Positions 43,434-53,685 of a DNA stretch of 64,000 nt are shown one piece after another; within the stretch, counting starts at the first letter, position 1; each line of letters starts with the position of its first letter. This DNA is from Cellulomonas sp. Root485 (lineage in GTDB: Bacteria > Actinomycetota > Actinomycetes > Actinomycetales > Cellulomonadaceae). The translations under genes and the position numbers were made by a program. The stretch spans positions 891,905 to 955,904 of the forward strand of contig NZ_LMFC01000002.1 of NCBI RefSeq assembly GCF_001426705.1, given 5' to 3'. The notes beneath the pieces were generated by a model. It saw nothing but the letters and a program-made list of their open reading frames with translations, had not been told where the DNA came from and did no database searches.

Positions 43434-45245
43434 GTGTTCAAGGGGTCACGTTTCGGGGTCGTCGCGCTGGTCGCGCTCGCGGCGGTCGCAGGCTGCACGC
43501 AGGAGACGCCCCAGCCGGACCGCAGCGGCACCGTGGTCGTGACGCTGGGGATGCCGTTCACGTCGCTGAACGGCGGCACGGCCGAGGGGCGGGCGCCCGG
43601 CAGCACCCTGGTGCGCTCGTTGGTGCAGGCCGGGTTCGTCTCGCTGGACCAGGACGGCACCGCGGTCTTCGACGAGGGGTTCGGCTCCGTCGAGAAGGTC
43701 AGCGACTCGCCCCTGACCGTGAGGTACACGATCGACCCGTCGGCGACGTGGTCGGACGGGACGGCCGTGACCCCCGCCGACCTCCTGCTGGAGTGGGCGG
43801 CGCGCAGCGGACAGCTCGACGACGTGACCCCTGAGCTCGACGCGCAGGGCGGGATCACCAACAACGACGAGCTCGACGCGGGGGTCGCGTTCGCGGCGGC
43901 GTCTCCGGCGCTCGCGCAGGCCCAGCAGCTGCCGACGGTGGACGGTGCGACGCTGACGCTCGTCTATGCGACGCCCGTGCCGGACTGGCAGGTCGCGCTC
44001 GACGTCAACGTCCCCGCGCACGTGGTGGGGCAGTCGGCGCTGGGGGTCGAGGACCCGACGGAGGCCGCCGCCGCGGTGACGAAGGCGATCGTCGACGAGG
44101 ACAAGGAGGCGCTGAGCTCGATCTCCGAGGCCTGGCGGACGGACTTCGAGGCCGACGCCCTCGCGCAGCACGTCGACCAGGCGGTCACCACCGGGCCGTA
44201 CGCGGTGGACGTGATCGTGCCGGGCGAGCGGGTCGAGCTGGTCCGCAACGAGGCGTACGAGGGCGCCGGCGCCGCGAGCTACGACCGCGTGGTGGTGCGC
44301 ACCGACCTGGAGCCGCTGGAGCAGGTCGAGGCGCTCGCGGCCGGCTCGGTCGACGTGGTGGCTCCGACGGACACCCGCGACGTGCTCGACGCGCTGGCGG
44401 AGGTGACCGGCGCCGACGTGCGCACGGGGGGCGACAGCACGCTCCAGCTCCAGGTCCAGGCAGCCGGGGTCGGCGCGTTCGACCCCGCCACGTACGGAGG
44501 TGACTCCGCGGTCGCGTCGGCCGTGCGGCAGGCGTTCCTGCTGACCGTGCCGCGGGACGCCCTCGTCTCGACGGTCGTCGCGCCGCTGTGGCCGGAGGCG
44601 GTCGTCGCCGCGGCGCTGCTGCCGACCGTGGGCCCGGACGCCGGGGGTGACGTGGCGCCGAGCGGTCCGGCGGACATCGCGGGCGCGCGCCGGCTGCTGG
44701 ACGAGGCGGGCGTCACCGAACCCGTCACGGTGCAGGTGCTGGTCAACACCACCGACCCCCTGCGGGCCGCGATGCTCGCCCTGATCACCGAGTCGGCCTC
44801 CGACGTCGGGTTCGAGGTCGAGCCGTACACCCCGGTCGACGGTCTCGGTCCGGACCTCGTGGGGGCGCCTGACGCGTGGGACGCGGCGCTGGTGCCGGTC
44901 CCGCAGTCGGACCTGCCGCTCGACTCGGTGCTGTCGCGGTGGCGGACGGGAGGCGCGACGAACGTCACCGGCTGGTCGGACCCGGCCACCGACGCCGCCG
45001 CGGCGACGCTCGCGCAGACGGTCGACCCTGACCCGAGCACCGTCGAGGACCAGCTCGCCGCGGTCGCGGAGAGCCTCGACGCCGGTGGTGCGGTGCTCTC
45101 GCTGGTGCGACAGCCCGTCGTGGTCGCCACGCGGGGTTCGGCCGCACCGACCGCCGGGACGACCCCGGCGGCGCCCGACGTGGAGCCGCTGGCGCTCGGC
45201 CGGGCGGACCTGACCGACTGGTGGGCCTGGGCGCGCACCGGCTGA
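43434..45245 (+). CDS. Family 5 extracellular binding lipoprotein, LpqW-like position
   Basis: This 603-residue lipoprotein is a diverged paralogue of the protein encoded at 36052. The two share PADLLLEWAA and FDPATYGGD and the same overall length. The GTG at 43434 follows GGGAGG at 6 nt and gives a compact signal with lipobox VAGC (Cys21). Upstream in-frame starts lack a site. It has no transporter genes after it but lies directly before typA, the position of lpqW in M. tuberculosis (from memory), where the protein acts in cell-wall lipoglycan assembly rather than peptide import. It has its own promoter and follows a strong terminator, consistent with a separate role. Confidence 0.85.
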   Translation: MFKGSRFGVVALVALAAVAGCTQETPQPDRSGTVVVTLGMPFTSLNGGTAEGRAPGSTLVRSLVQAGFVSLDQDGTAVFDEGFGSVEKVSDSPLTVRYTIDPSATWSDGTAVTPADLLLEWAARSGQLDDVTPELDAQGGITNNDELDAGVAFAAASPALAQAQQLPTVDGATLTLVYATPVPDWQVALDVNVPAHVVGQSALGVEDPTEAAAAVTKAIVDEDKEALSSISEAWRTDFEADALAQHVDQAVTTGPYAVDVIVPGERVELVRNEAYEGAGAASYDRVVVRTDLEPLEQVEALAAGSVDVVAPTDTRDVLDALAEVTGADVRTGGDSTLQLQVQAAGVGAFDPATYGGDSAVASAVRQAFLLTVPRDALVSTVVAPLWPEAVVAAALLPTVGPDAGGDVAPSGPADIAGARRLLDEAGVTEPVTVQVLVNTTDPLRAAMLALITESASDVGFEVEPYTPVDGLGPDLVGAPDAWDAALVPVPQSDLPLDSVLSRWRTGGATNVTGWSDPATDAAAATLAQTVDPDPSTVEDQLAAVAESLDAGGAVLSLVRQPVVVATRGSAAPTAGTTPAAPDVEPLALGRADLTDWWAWARTG

Positions 45246-45289
45246 CGTGGGTCTGGTCACCTTCTGACGCACGCGGACGGGTGGGCGGG

Positions 45290-45295
45290 TAGAAT
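45290..45295 (+). promoter_or_regulatory. TAGAAT -10 element upstream of typA
   Basis: TAGAAT lies 44 bp before the typA ATG in the 94-bp gap, giving a short leader of about 35-40 nt. Confidence 0.5.
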
Positions 45296-45339
45296 CGATC
45301 GGCGCGACCGGCGACCCGGCGCGCTCCCCACCTTCTGAG

Positions 45340-47292
<1,953 letters not shown>

Positions 47293-47299
47293 CCTCGGC

Positions 47300-48250
47300 A
47301 TGACCGGAGGGCTCCTGGCGGTGCACGCGCACCCCGACGACGAGTCCCTCGCGACCGGCGCGCTGCTCGCCACCTGGGCAGCCGCCGGTCGTCCCGTCAC
47401 CGTCGTGACCTGCACGCGCGGCGAGCGGGGTGAGGTCATCGGCGCGCGCCTGGCCCACCTCGAGGGTGACGGACCGGCGCTCGCCGAGCACCGCGACCAC
47501 GAGCTGGGCAGGGCGCTGGCCGCCCTCGGCGTGCGGGACCGCGGGTACCTCGACACGATCCCCGGCCCGACGCAGGAGCGCTTCGAGGACTCCGGCATGG
47601 CGTGGGTGGGCACCGGCCGTGCCGGGCTTCCCGACGAGGTCCCCGAGGGAGCGTTCGTCGGCGTCGGGCTCGAGGAGGCCGCCGAGCGGCTGGCCCGCGT
47701 GATCCGGTCGCGCCGCCCCGACGTGGTCGTCACGTACGAGCCCGACGGCGGCTACGGCCACCCCGACCACGTGCGCACCCACGAGGTGACCCAGTGGGCG
47801 CTCGACTTCGCCCGCGAACGACCCGACGAGGCCTCACCCGCGTTCTCCGTGCCCGTCGTGCTGTGGGCCGTCCAGGGGCGCCTCGCGCTGCAGCGCGGCA
47901 TGCGTGCCCTGCGCGGCGACGCGGTCGTCGCCGCGCTCGGGTCGCTGCACGGTGACCTCGAGCTGCCGGACCCCGTCGCCGAGCTGCCCTCGGTCGCCGT
48001 CCCGGACGACGAGATCGAGATCGAGGTCGACGTGCTGCCCGTGCGCGACCGCGTCCTGGACGCCCTGCGCGCCCACGTCACGCAGGTCCAGGCGATCCGC
48101 GCCGTCGACGACGACCGTGGGCTCGTCGCCTGCTACGCCCTGAGCAACGGCATCCTGGCGCCGGTCCTGCCCACCGAGGCGTACCGGCGGGGGACCGGCG
48201 GCTCGGGTGCGGACGTCGTGTGGCCCGCCGGCGTGCGCCCGGTAACGTGA
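47300..48250 (+). CDS. mshB: MshB-like GlcNAc-Ins deacetylase (mycothiol biosynthesis)
   Basis: This 316-residue zinc hydrolase of the PIG-L/LmbE family probably removes the acetyl group from GlcNAc-inositol, a step of mycothiol synthesis. The zinc ligands and catalytic residues are visible: H11 and D14 in HAHPDDE, and H154 in GYGHPDHVRTH. The starting MTGGLLAVHAHPDDESL is typical. The related Mca enzyme acts on mycothiol conjugates. The size and location next to a DUF6113 gene support MshB. It begins 7 bp after typA and is probably cotranscribed with it. Confidence 0.87.
   Translation: MTGGLLAVHAHPDDESLATGALLATWAAAGRPVTVVTCTRGERGEVIGARLAHLEGDGPALAEHRDHELGRALAALGVRDRGYLDTIPGPTQERFEDSGMAWVGTGRAGLPDEVPEGAFVGVGLEEAAERLARVIRSRRPDVVVTYEPDGGYGHPDHVRTHEVTQWALDFARERPDEASPAFSVPVVLWAVQGRLALQRGMRALRGDAVVAALGSLHGDLELPDPVAELPSVAVPDDEIEIEVDVLPVRDRVLDALRAHVTQVQAIRAVDDDRGLVACYALSNGILAPVLPTEAYRRGTGGSGADVVWPAGVRPVT
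48243..48248 (+). promoter_or_regulatory. TAACGT -10 element, probable leaderless promoter
   Basis: TAACGT overlaps the mshB stop region and ends 7 nt before the GTG at 48256, with no ribosome-binding site. Confidence 0.45.
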
Positions 48251-48255
48251 CGCGC

Positions 48256-48675
48256 GTGCAACGCCTCTCCGCCGGCGCCGTCGCCTCGACCGTCGCGGCC
48301 CTCCTGCTCGGAGTCCTCGTCGGCACCCTCGGCACCGTGATGCACCGCAGCATCCCGCCGTGGGGGGTCGTGGTCTGCCTCACCCTGGCTTTCGTCGCCG
48401 CGATCACGGTCCGCGCCTGGACCGGGTTCGTCGCGCTCGGCGGCTACGCGCTCGGTCTCGTGGTCACCGTCCTGGTCCTCACCGTGTCCGGCCCTGGGGG
48501 TGACACCCTCGTGCCCGACGGCCAGGCCGTCGGCTGGGTGTGGCTCCTCGGATCGGCCGCCGCGACGATCGTCGTCGCACTCCTGCCGCGCGGGCTGTTC
48601 GACGACCGCCCACGGCCGCCGCGCCCAGCCGCGGAGCCGGTGATCGAGCACGAGCTCGCGGACCCACCTCCGTGA
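48256..48675 (+). CDS. DUF6113-type membrane protein
   Basis: This 139-residue protein has four hydrophobic helices (about 9-28, 38-55, 60-80 and 96-115) and a Pro/Arg-rich cytoplasmic tail. Small membrane proteins of this kind lie directly after mshB in many actinobacteria (DUF6113, by memory). The GTG at 48256 is used. A GTG at 48247 lies inside the presumed -10 box. Function is unknown. It overlaps the flavin reductase gene by 4 bp (GTGA). Confidence 0.75.
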   Translation: MQRLSAGAVASTVAALLLGVLVGTLGTVMHRSIPPWGVVVCLTLAFVAAITVRAWTGFVALGGYALGLVVTVLVLTVSGPGGDTLVPDGQAVGWVWLLGSAAATIVVALLPRGLFDDRPRPPRPAAEPVIEHELADPPP

Positions 48676-49157
48676 GCGAGCCCGACGTGTTCCGCTCCGC
48701 CGTGGCGCGGCTGCCCGCGGGCGTCGCCGTCATCACGCTGCGCTGGCGGGGCACCCTGCACGCCATGACGGCGAGCGCGATCACCTCGGTCTCCCTCGAT
48801 CCGCCCATGCTCCTGTTCTGCGTCCACACCGACGCCCGGTTCCGCGACGCGCTCGACGACGTGGACACCTGGTCCGTCAGCGTCCTCGCCGACGACCAGG
48901 CCCACACCGCCGACTGGCTGGCCTCCCCGGGACGGCCCGCGATCGACCAGCTCGCCCGCGTCCCGCACCGGCCGGCGCCCGTCGCCGACGCGGTCTGGGT
49001 CGACGGTGCCGCGGCCTGGTTCGACTGCCGGACCGACTCCGTGCACCGGGCGGGCGACCACGACGTCGTCGTCGGAACGGTCCTCGTCGCCGAGCAGGGA
49101 GCCGCCGGTGCCGGTGGCCTCGTCCACCTGCGCGGCCGCCTGCACGGCGTCCGCTGA
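48672..49157 (+). CDS. Flavin reductase-like FMN-binding protein
   Basis: This 161-residue protein is of the flavin-reductase/HpaC type. The FMN-binding segment LHAMTASAITSVSLDPPMLLFC is present, followed by WSVSVLADDQ and a final HLRGRLHGVR. It may supply reduced FMN to a partner oxygenase or act on another redox substrate. It is translated in coupling with the preceding membrane protein (GTGA overlap). No partner oxygenase is in the cluster. Confidence 0.82.
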   Translation: MSEPDVFRSAVARLPAGVAVITLRWRGTLHAMTASAITSVSLDPPMLLFCVHTDARFRDALDDVDTWSVSVLADDQAHTADWLASPGRPAIDQLARVPHRPAPVADAVWVDGAAAWFDCRTDSVHRAGDHDVVVGTVLVAEQGAAGAGGLVHLRGRLHGVR

Positions 49158-49265
49158 CACCTCGCCGACGGCGTCGAGGCATCCCGTCGCGGTCGCGGCT
49201 CGGCGATACGGGTGAGAACGTTCCCTCGCCGTCGTGATGCGGCAGATCCAGTTCCCCGAGGCACG

Positions 49266-49271
49266 TAGACT
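49266..49271 (+). promoter_or_regulatory. TAGACT -10 element for the VanW-domain gene
   Basis: TAGACT lies 42 bp before the ATG at 49314, which has its own GGGGGAG ribosome-binding site, so this promoter gives a normal short leader rather than a leaderless transcript. Confidence 0.5.
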
Positions 49272-49313
49272 CGCGCGGACGCGTTGTGCGCGTGTGGAGC
49301 AGCGGGGGAGCGG

Positions 49314-52300
49314 ATGACTAACGGCACCGAGCGCGACGAGCCCGGACAGCGCAGCGAGGACGGGCCCCAGGGCTCCGGTCCTGCGGAGAGCAGCCGTCCG
49401 TCGTCGGACCCGGTCTGGCCCGTGTGGGGCGACAGCAGCGCCGCCGAGCCCGTCACGGAGCCCGAGGCGTCGGCGGACGAGCCCGCCGCCGGCGAGCCCG
49501 CATCGACCGCTCCTGACGAGGACGCCGTCGACGCGTCAGCCCCTGCCGCCGAGGACGCAGGCGAGCAGACCGCCGATGCGCCCGCCACCGAATCCTCCGC
49601 CACCGAATCCTCCGTCGCCGACTCGTCCGTCGCGAACGAGTCGCCGCTGGCCGATGTCCCACTCGCTGAGACGACGCCGGAGCCCGAAGCGGAGGCGACC
49701 CTCGGGACGGAGCAGGTCACCGTGCCCGAGCCTGACGCCGAGCCCGAGCCCGAGCCCGACGCTGAGCCCGCGCGCGAGCCTGGAGACGAGTCCGAGCCTG
49801 CCGCCGAGCCCGAGCCCGAGCCCGCGCCCGCGCCTGGCGACGAGTCCGAGCCCGACGCAGAGCGCGGGCCCGAGCCAGACGCCGAGCGGACGCCGGAGCC
49901 CGACGTGGAGGCGACGCCTGAGTCCGACGCCGAGGCGGCGTCAGAGCCCGAAGCCGACGCGACCTCAGAGCCCGTAGCCGAAGCAGCGTCTGAGCCCGAG
50001 GCGGAGCCCACGCCGCCGACCGAGCCCGAGCCCACGCCCGAGGACCACGCGGCGTCCGTCGCCGACGAACCCGTTGCCGGTGCCGGTGCCGTCGACGAGC
50101 CGCTGACGGGCGACGAGCCGGTGCCGGCCGTCGCAGCCGTTGCGGCCGTCGCCGACGGGCCCGCGCAGGACCCGTCGATCGACGAGGAGACCGTCGGCAG
50201 TACGGACGAGCCGACCGCGGACGAGCAGGTCGTCGACTCGACGGTCGTCGACGACACGACTGCCGACGAGGCGACTGCCGGCGACACGACTGCCGACGAG
50301 GCGACTGTCGACGAGGCGATCGCCGACGACGCGACGGCCGACGAGGCGACCGGCGGCGAGGCGCCGATCGACGAGGTTGCCGATCAGGGCAGGTCCGACG
50401 CGCGTGTCGACGCCGCACCCGAGCGCACGACCGCAGCCGCGGACCCGACCCCGGCGAGCGCTGTCGATGCACCCGCGCAGTCGGCCGATGCTGCCGAGGA
50501 GCCCGCCCGCGACGACGTTGCTGCCGCGACCGAGCCTCCCGCCTCCAGCGTGCCGCCCGCCTCCAGCGTGCCGCCCGCCTCCAGCGTGCCGACCGGCGCG
50601 AGCGTGGCGCCCGCAGGCGCGGACGCAGCGCCCACGCCGCCCGAGCCGCCCGCGGGCACGCCCGCTGGTCGCGACGACGCCACCGCCGTCATCCCGCCGG
50701 TCGTCGCCGCGCCGCCTGCTCCGGCACCCACGCCGCCACAGCCGGTGGGGACGCTCGCCGCACCGGTCACCCGCACGGTGCCAGGACCGTCGCCGGTCTC
50801 GACCGCGCCGACGCCGTCCGGGCCGGTCCCGCCGAGCTCGACAACAGAGGCGGCAGCGACCGCGGCCGCAGCAGCCGCCGGAGCCGCTGCCGGCACGGCC
50901 GCAGCAGCAGCCACGACCGGTGCGGCGTCCCCCTCAGGGTCGGCTGCCGCGCCGTACTCGCCGACCGTCGCCGCACCCACGTCGCCCAAGGGGCCGGTGC
51001 CCACGCCCGCGTCGCCCGCCCCCGCGGGACCGACCGCAGTAGCGGCGGCCGGAACGACTGCACCAGCTACCGCCGGAACGAGCGCACCAGCTGCCGCTGG
51101 AACAGCCGCAGCAGCTGCCGCCGGAGCGACCGCGGCAGGGGCCGCGTCCGGTGCCGCTCCCGCCGCGCCCACCGCCGGTGCGGCCCGGCCCACCGCGCAG
51201 TCACCGGTGCAGCCGAAGGCGCCGATCCCGTCCGGCCCGGTGCCGCCGTCGGAGCGTGCCGAGTCGCCGTTGGACGTGTTCGAGGCGGAGGACGGCAAGC
51301 GGCGCTGGCCCAAGCGGCTGCTGATCGTCGCGGCCGTCGTCGTCGCGCTGGGTGCGGTGTACGTCGGAGCGTCGTACGCGCTCGCGGACCGGGTGCCGCG
51401 CGGTGCGACGGTCGCGGGCGTGGACATCGGTGGGCTGACGTCCGAGGAGGCTGTCGCTCACCTGGACGCGGAGCTCGCGGACGCGACGACGCAGCCGATC
51501 GAGGTGGTCGCGAACGACGTCCAGGCCACCATCGACCCGACGGCTGCCGGTCTGACGTTCGACGCACAGGCCACGGTCGACGAGCTGACGGGTGTGGACC
51601 TCGCGGAACCGGCACGGCTCTGGGCGCACCTCGCCGGCGTCGGCGCGCAGGACCCGGTGACGTCGGTCGACGAGGACGCGCTGTCCGCGGCGATCTCCGA
51701 CCTCGGGACGTCGCTGGCGCTCGCGCCGGTGGACGGCACCGTCGTGTTCGTCGATGCGACGCCGCAGTCGACGGCGGCGGTGGACGGCTGGAACCTGGAC
51801 CAGGCGGGTGCCGCGGACGTGCTGGCGGCCGACTGGCTGGTGGCCGCGCGCCCGATCGAGCTGCCGACCGCCACGGTCGCCCCGGACATCACGCAGGAGG
51901 AGACGGACGCCGCTCTCGTCGAGGCGCGGCAGGTGACGTCGGCGCCGGTGACGGTATCGGTGGGCGGTCAGAGCGCGCTGCTCGACGCACCGACGCTCGC
52001 GGCGAACGCGTCGTTCGTGCCGACGGACGGAGCGCTGGTCCTGCAGATGAACGGCGACGGCCTCACGGAGGTCGTGCTGGCGCAGCTGCCCGACCTGCTG
52101 ACCCAGTCGGCGGACGCCCACTTCGAGTTCGTCAACGACGCGCCCGTCATCATCCCGGGCACCCCCGGCACGTCGCTGGACCCGGCGGCGCTCGCCACGA
52201 GCGTCGCGGCGGCGACCGCGGCACCGGACCGCACGGCAACGGTGGAGCTGGTCCAGGCGGACCCGTCGGAGTCCACGGCCGAGCTCGAGGCGCTCGGGGT

Positions 52301-52991
52301 CAAGGAGATCGTCTCGGAGTTCTCGACGCCGCTGAACAGCGAGCCGCGCCGCACGATCAACATCACGAACGGCGCGAGCAAGATCAGCGGCACCCTGATC
52401 CGGCCGGGGGAGACGTTCAGCCTGACGGAGGCCCTCGGCCCGATCGACGCCGCGCACGGGTACGTCGAGGCGGGCGCGATCGTGAGCGGTGAGCACACGG
52501 ACGCGTGGGGCGGTGGCCTGAGCCAGGTCTCGACGACCACGTACAACGCATCGTTCCTGGCGGGCTTCAAGGACATCGAGCACCGTCCGCACAGCGAGTG
52601 GTTCTCGCGGTACCCGGAGGGGCGCGAGGCCACGATCTTCACCGGCACCCTCGACATGCGGTGGGAGAACAACACGCCGTACGGGGCCCTGGTCCAGGCG
52701 TGGGTCTCCGGCGGTCGCGTGTACGTGCGGGTGTGGGGGACCAAGCACTGGACGGTCGAGTCGATCACCAGCCCGAGGTCCGGGGTCGTCGCGCCGACGA
52801 CGGTGTACTCGCAGTCGCCCACGTGCGAGGCGCAGTCGGCGGGCAACCCGGGCTTCTCGGTGACGGTGACCCGCAAGACCTACCTGAACGGCACTCTGGA
52901 GAAGACGGAGTCGAACTCCTGGCGCTACAAGCCGCAGAACAAGATCATCTGCGGCGCGCCGCCGACGGCGACACCGCCCCCGACGCCCTAG
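49314..52991 (+). CDS. VanW-domain protein with long disordered N-terminus
   Basis: This 1225-residue protein has three parts. Residues 1 to about 660 are low-complexity: first Glu/Pro/Asp/Ala-rich runs (such as EPEPDAEPAREPGDESEP), then Asp/Thr/Ala repeats, then Ala/Pro/Ser-rich linkers. A basic cluster and single membrane helix follow near 662-692 (RLLIVAAVVVALGAVYVGASYALA). Outside lie two putative peptidoglycan-binding (PG_binding_4/YoaR-like) domains and a VanW domain near 995-1150 with RPGETFSLTEALGPID and GGGLSQVSTTTYNA. The N-terminus is therefore cytoplasmic. VanW function is unknown. The ATG at 49314 has a strong ribosome-binding site. Confidence 0.87.
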   Translation: MTNGTERDEPGQRSEDGPQGSGPAESSRPSSDPVWPVWGDSSAAEPVTEPEASADEPAAGEPASTAPDEDAVDASAPAAEDAGEQTADAPATESSATESSVADSSVANESPLADVPLAETTPEPEAEATLGTEQVTVPEPDAEPEPEPDAEPAREPGDESEPAAEPEPEPAPAPGDESEPDAERGPEPDAERTPEPDVEATPESDAEAASEPEADATSEPVAEAASEPEAEPTPPTEPEPTPEDHAASVADEPVAGAGAVDEPLTGDEPVPAVAAVAAVADGPAQDPSIDEETVGSTDEPTADEQVVDSTVVDDTTADEATAGDTTADEATVDEAIADDATADEATGGEAPIDEVADQGRSDARVDAAPERTTAAADPTPASAVDAPAQSADAAEEPARDDVAAATEPPASSVPPASSVPPASSVPTGASVAPAGADAAPTPPEPPAGTPAGRDDATAVIPPVVAAPPAPAPTPPQPVGTLAAPVTRTVPGPSPVSTAPTPSGPVPPSSTTEAAATAAAAAAGAAAGTAAAAATTGAASPSGSAAAPYSPTVAAPTSPKGPVPTPASPAPAGPTAVAAAGTTAPATAGTSAPAAAGTAAAAAAGATAAGAASGAAPAAPTAGAARPTAQSPVQPKAPIPSGPVPPSERAESPLDVFEAEDGKRRWPKRLLIVAAVVVALGAVYVGASYALADRVPRGATVAGVDIGGLTSEEAVAHLDAELADATTQPIEVVANDVQATIDPTAAGLTFDAQATVDELTGVDLAEPARLWAHLAGVGAQDPVTSVDEDALSAAISDLGTSLALAPVDGTVVFVDATPQSTAAVDGWNLDQAGAADVLAADWLVAARPIELPTATVAPDITQEETDAALVEARQVTSAPVTVSVGGQSALLDAPTLAANASFVPTDGALVLQMNGDGLTEVVLAQLPDLLTQSADAHFEFVNDAPVIIPGTPGTSLDPAALATSVAAATAAPDRTATVELVQADPSESTAELEALGVKEIVSEFSTPLNSEPRRTINITNGASKISGTLIRPGETFSLTEALGPIDAAHGYVEAGAIVSGEHTDAWGGGLSQVSTTTYNASFLAGFKDIEHRPHSEWFSRYPEGREATIFTGTLDMRWENNTPYGALVQAWVSGGRVYVRVWGTKHWTVESITSPRSGVVAPTTVYSQSPTCEAQSAGNPGFSVTVTRKTYLNGTLEKTESNSWRYKPQNKIICGAPPTATPPPTP
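50535..50588 (+). repeat. Three 18-bp tandem repeats in the VanW-domain gene
   Basis: The unit CCGCCCGCCTCCAGCGTG occurs three times without spacer, the first copy differing at one base. It encodes PPASSV three times in the disordered region and could expand or contract in frame. Confidence 0.85.
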
Positions 52992-53264
52992 TCAGGTGCC
53001 CGTCGGCCGGTGACGCCGGTCGGCGGGCGCCGGCGGGACCAGCTTGGTGAGCACGATGTCGGCGGCGGGCACGCGCACCTCGCCGCGTCGGGTGCGGACC
53101 AGGACCCCGTCGTCGTCGACCGCGATCAGCTCGCCCAGCACGTCCGTGTGCTGCGGGACGTGCAGGTCGGGGTGGTCGGGGTGCGGCTCGGGCAGGTCGT
53201 CGCGCAGGCGGCGGACGACGACGCGCACCCCCGGCGACCAGCTGCGCCAGCCTCCCGCGCTCAT
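52992..53264 (-). CDS. Small SH3-like hypothetical protein (DUF6725-like)
   Basis: This protein of 90 residues starts MSAGGWRSWSPGVRVVVRRL and contains DVLGELIAVDDDGVLVRTRRGEVRVPAADIVLTKLVPPAP. This short beta-barrel-like pattern recurs in actinobacterial proteins near fdxA and dapC. The family name is from memory and not certain. The ATG at 53264 follows CAGGGA, while an ATG seven codons upstream has no ribosome-binding site. It ends directly against the stop of the VanW-domain gene. Confidence 0.65.
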   Translation of the reverse strand: MSAGGWRSWSPGVRVVVRRLRDDLPEPHPDHPDLHVPQHTDVLGELIAVDDDGVLVRTRRGEVRVPAADIVLTKLVPPAPADRRHRPTGT

Positions 53265-53348
53265 GGGTGTCCCTGTGATGGACACCGCGTCACGGGTCTG
53301 CGCATGTGAGCGATACTAAGAGGACCCCTGGCCTGTGGAGGACCGACC

Positions 53349-53675
53349 GTGACGTATGTGATCGCCGAGCCTTGCGTGGACGTCAAGGACAAGGCGTGCA
53401 TCGAGGAATGTCCCGTGGACTGCATCTACGAGGGCAAGCGATCGCTGTACATCCACCCGGACGAGTGTGTCGACTGCGGTGCGTGCGAGCCGGTGTGCCC
53501 CGTCGAGGCCATCTACTACGAGGACGACGTCCCCGAGCAGTGGACCGAGTACTACAAGGCGAACGTCGAGTTCTTCGACGACCTCGGCTCGCCTGGTGGT
53601 GCCGCGAAGATGGGTGAGATCGACAAGGACCACCCGATCATCGCGACGCTGCCGCTGCGCGTGCACGGCGACTGA
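53349..53675 (+). CDS. fdxA: 7Fe ferredoxin (FdxA/FdxC type)
   Basis: This 108-residue electron carrier has one [3Fe-4S] and one [4Fe-4S] cluster. The cysteines are C9, C17 and C50 for the 3Fe cluster and C21, C40, C43 and C46 for the 4Fe cluster, with C25 a non-ligand, as in Azotobacter-type 7Fe ferredoxins. The wording MTYVIAEPCVDVKDKAC is nearly invariant in actinobacteria. The GTG start has GGAGG 7 nt upstream. It precedes dapC by 10 bp, as in M. tuberculosis. Confidence 0.96.
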   Translation: MTYVIAEPCVDVKDKACIEECPVDCIYEGKRSLYIHPDECVDCGACEPVCPVEAIYYEDDVPEQWTEYYKANVEFFDDLGSPGGAAKMGEIDKDHPIIATLPLRVHGD

Positions 53676-53685
53676 CGCCGCCTCG

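Noticed and set aside
50200..50400. Repeat-rich stretch of GACGAGGCGACTGCC-like units as a CRISPR or minisatellite
   Set aside because: The repetition follows from Asp/Glu/Ala/Thr codon runs in the disordered region of the VanW-domain protein. The units are irregular and there are no spacers.
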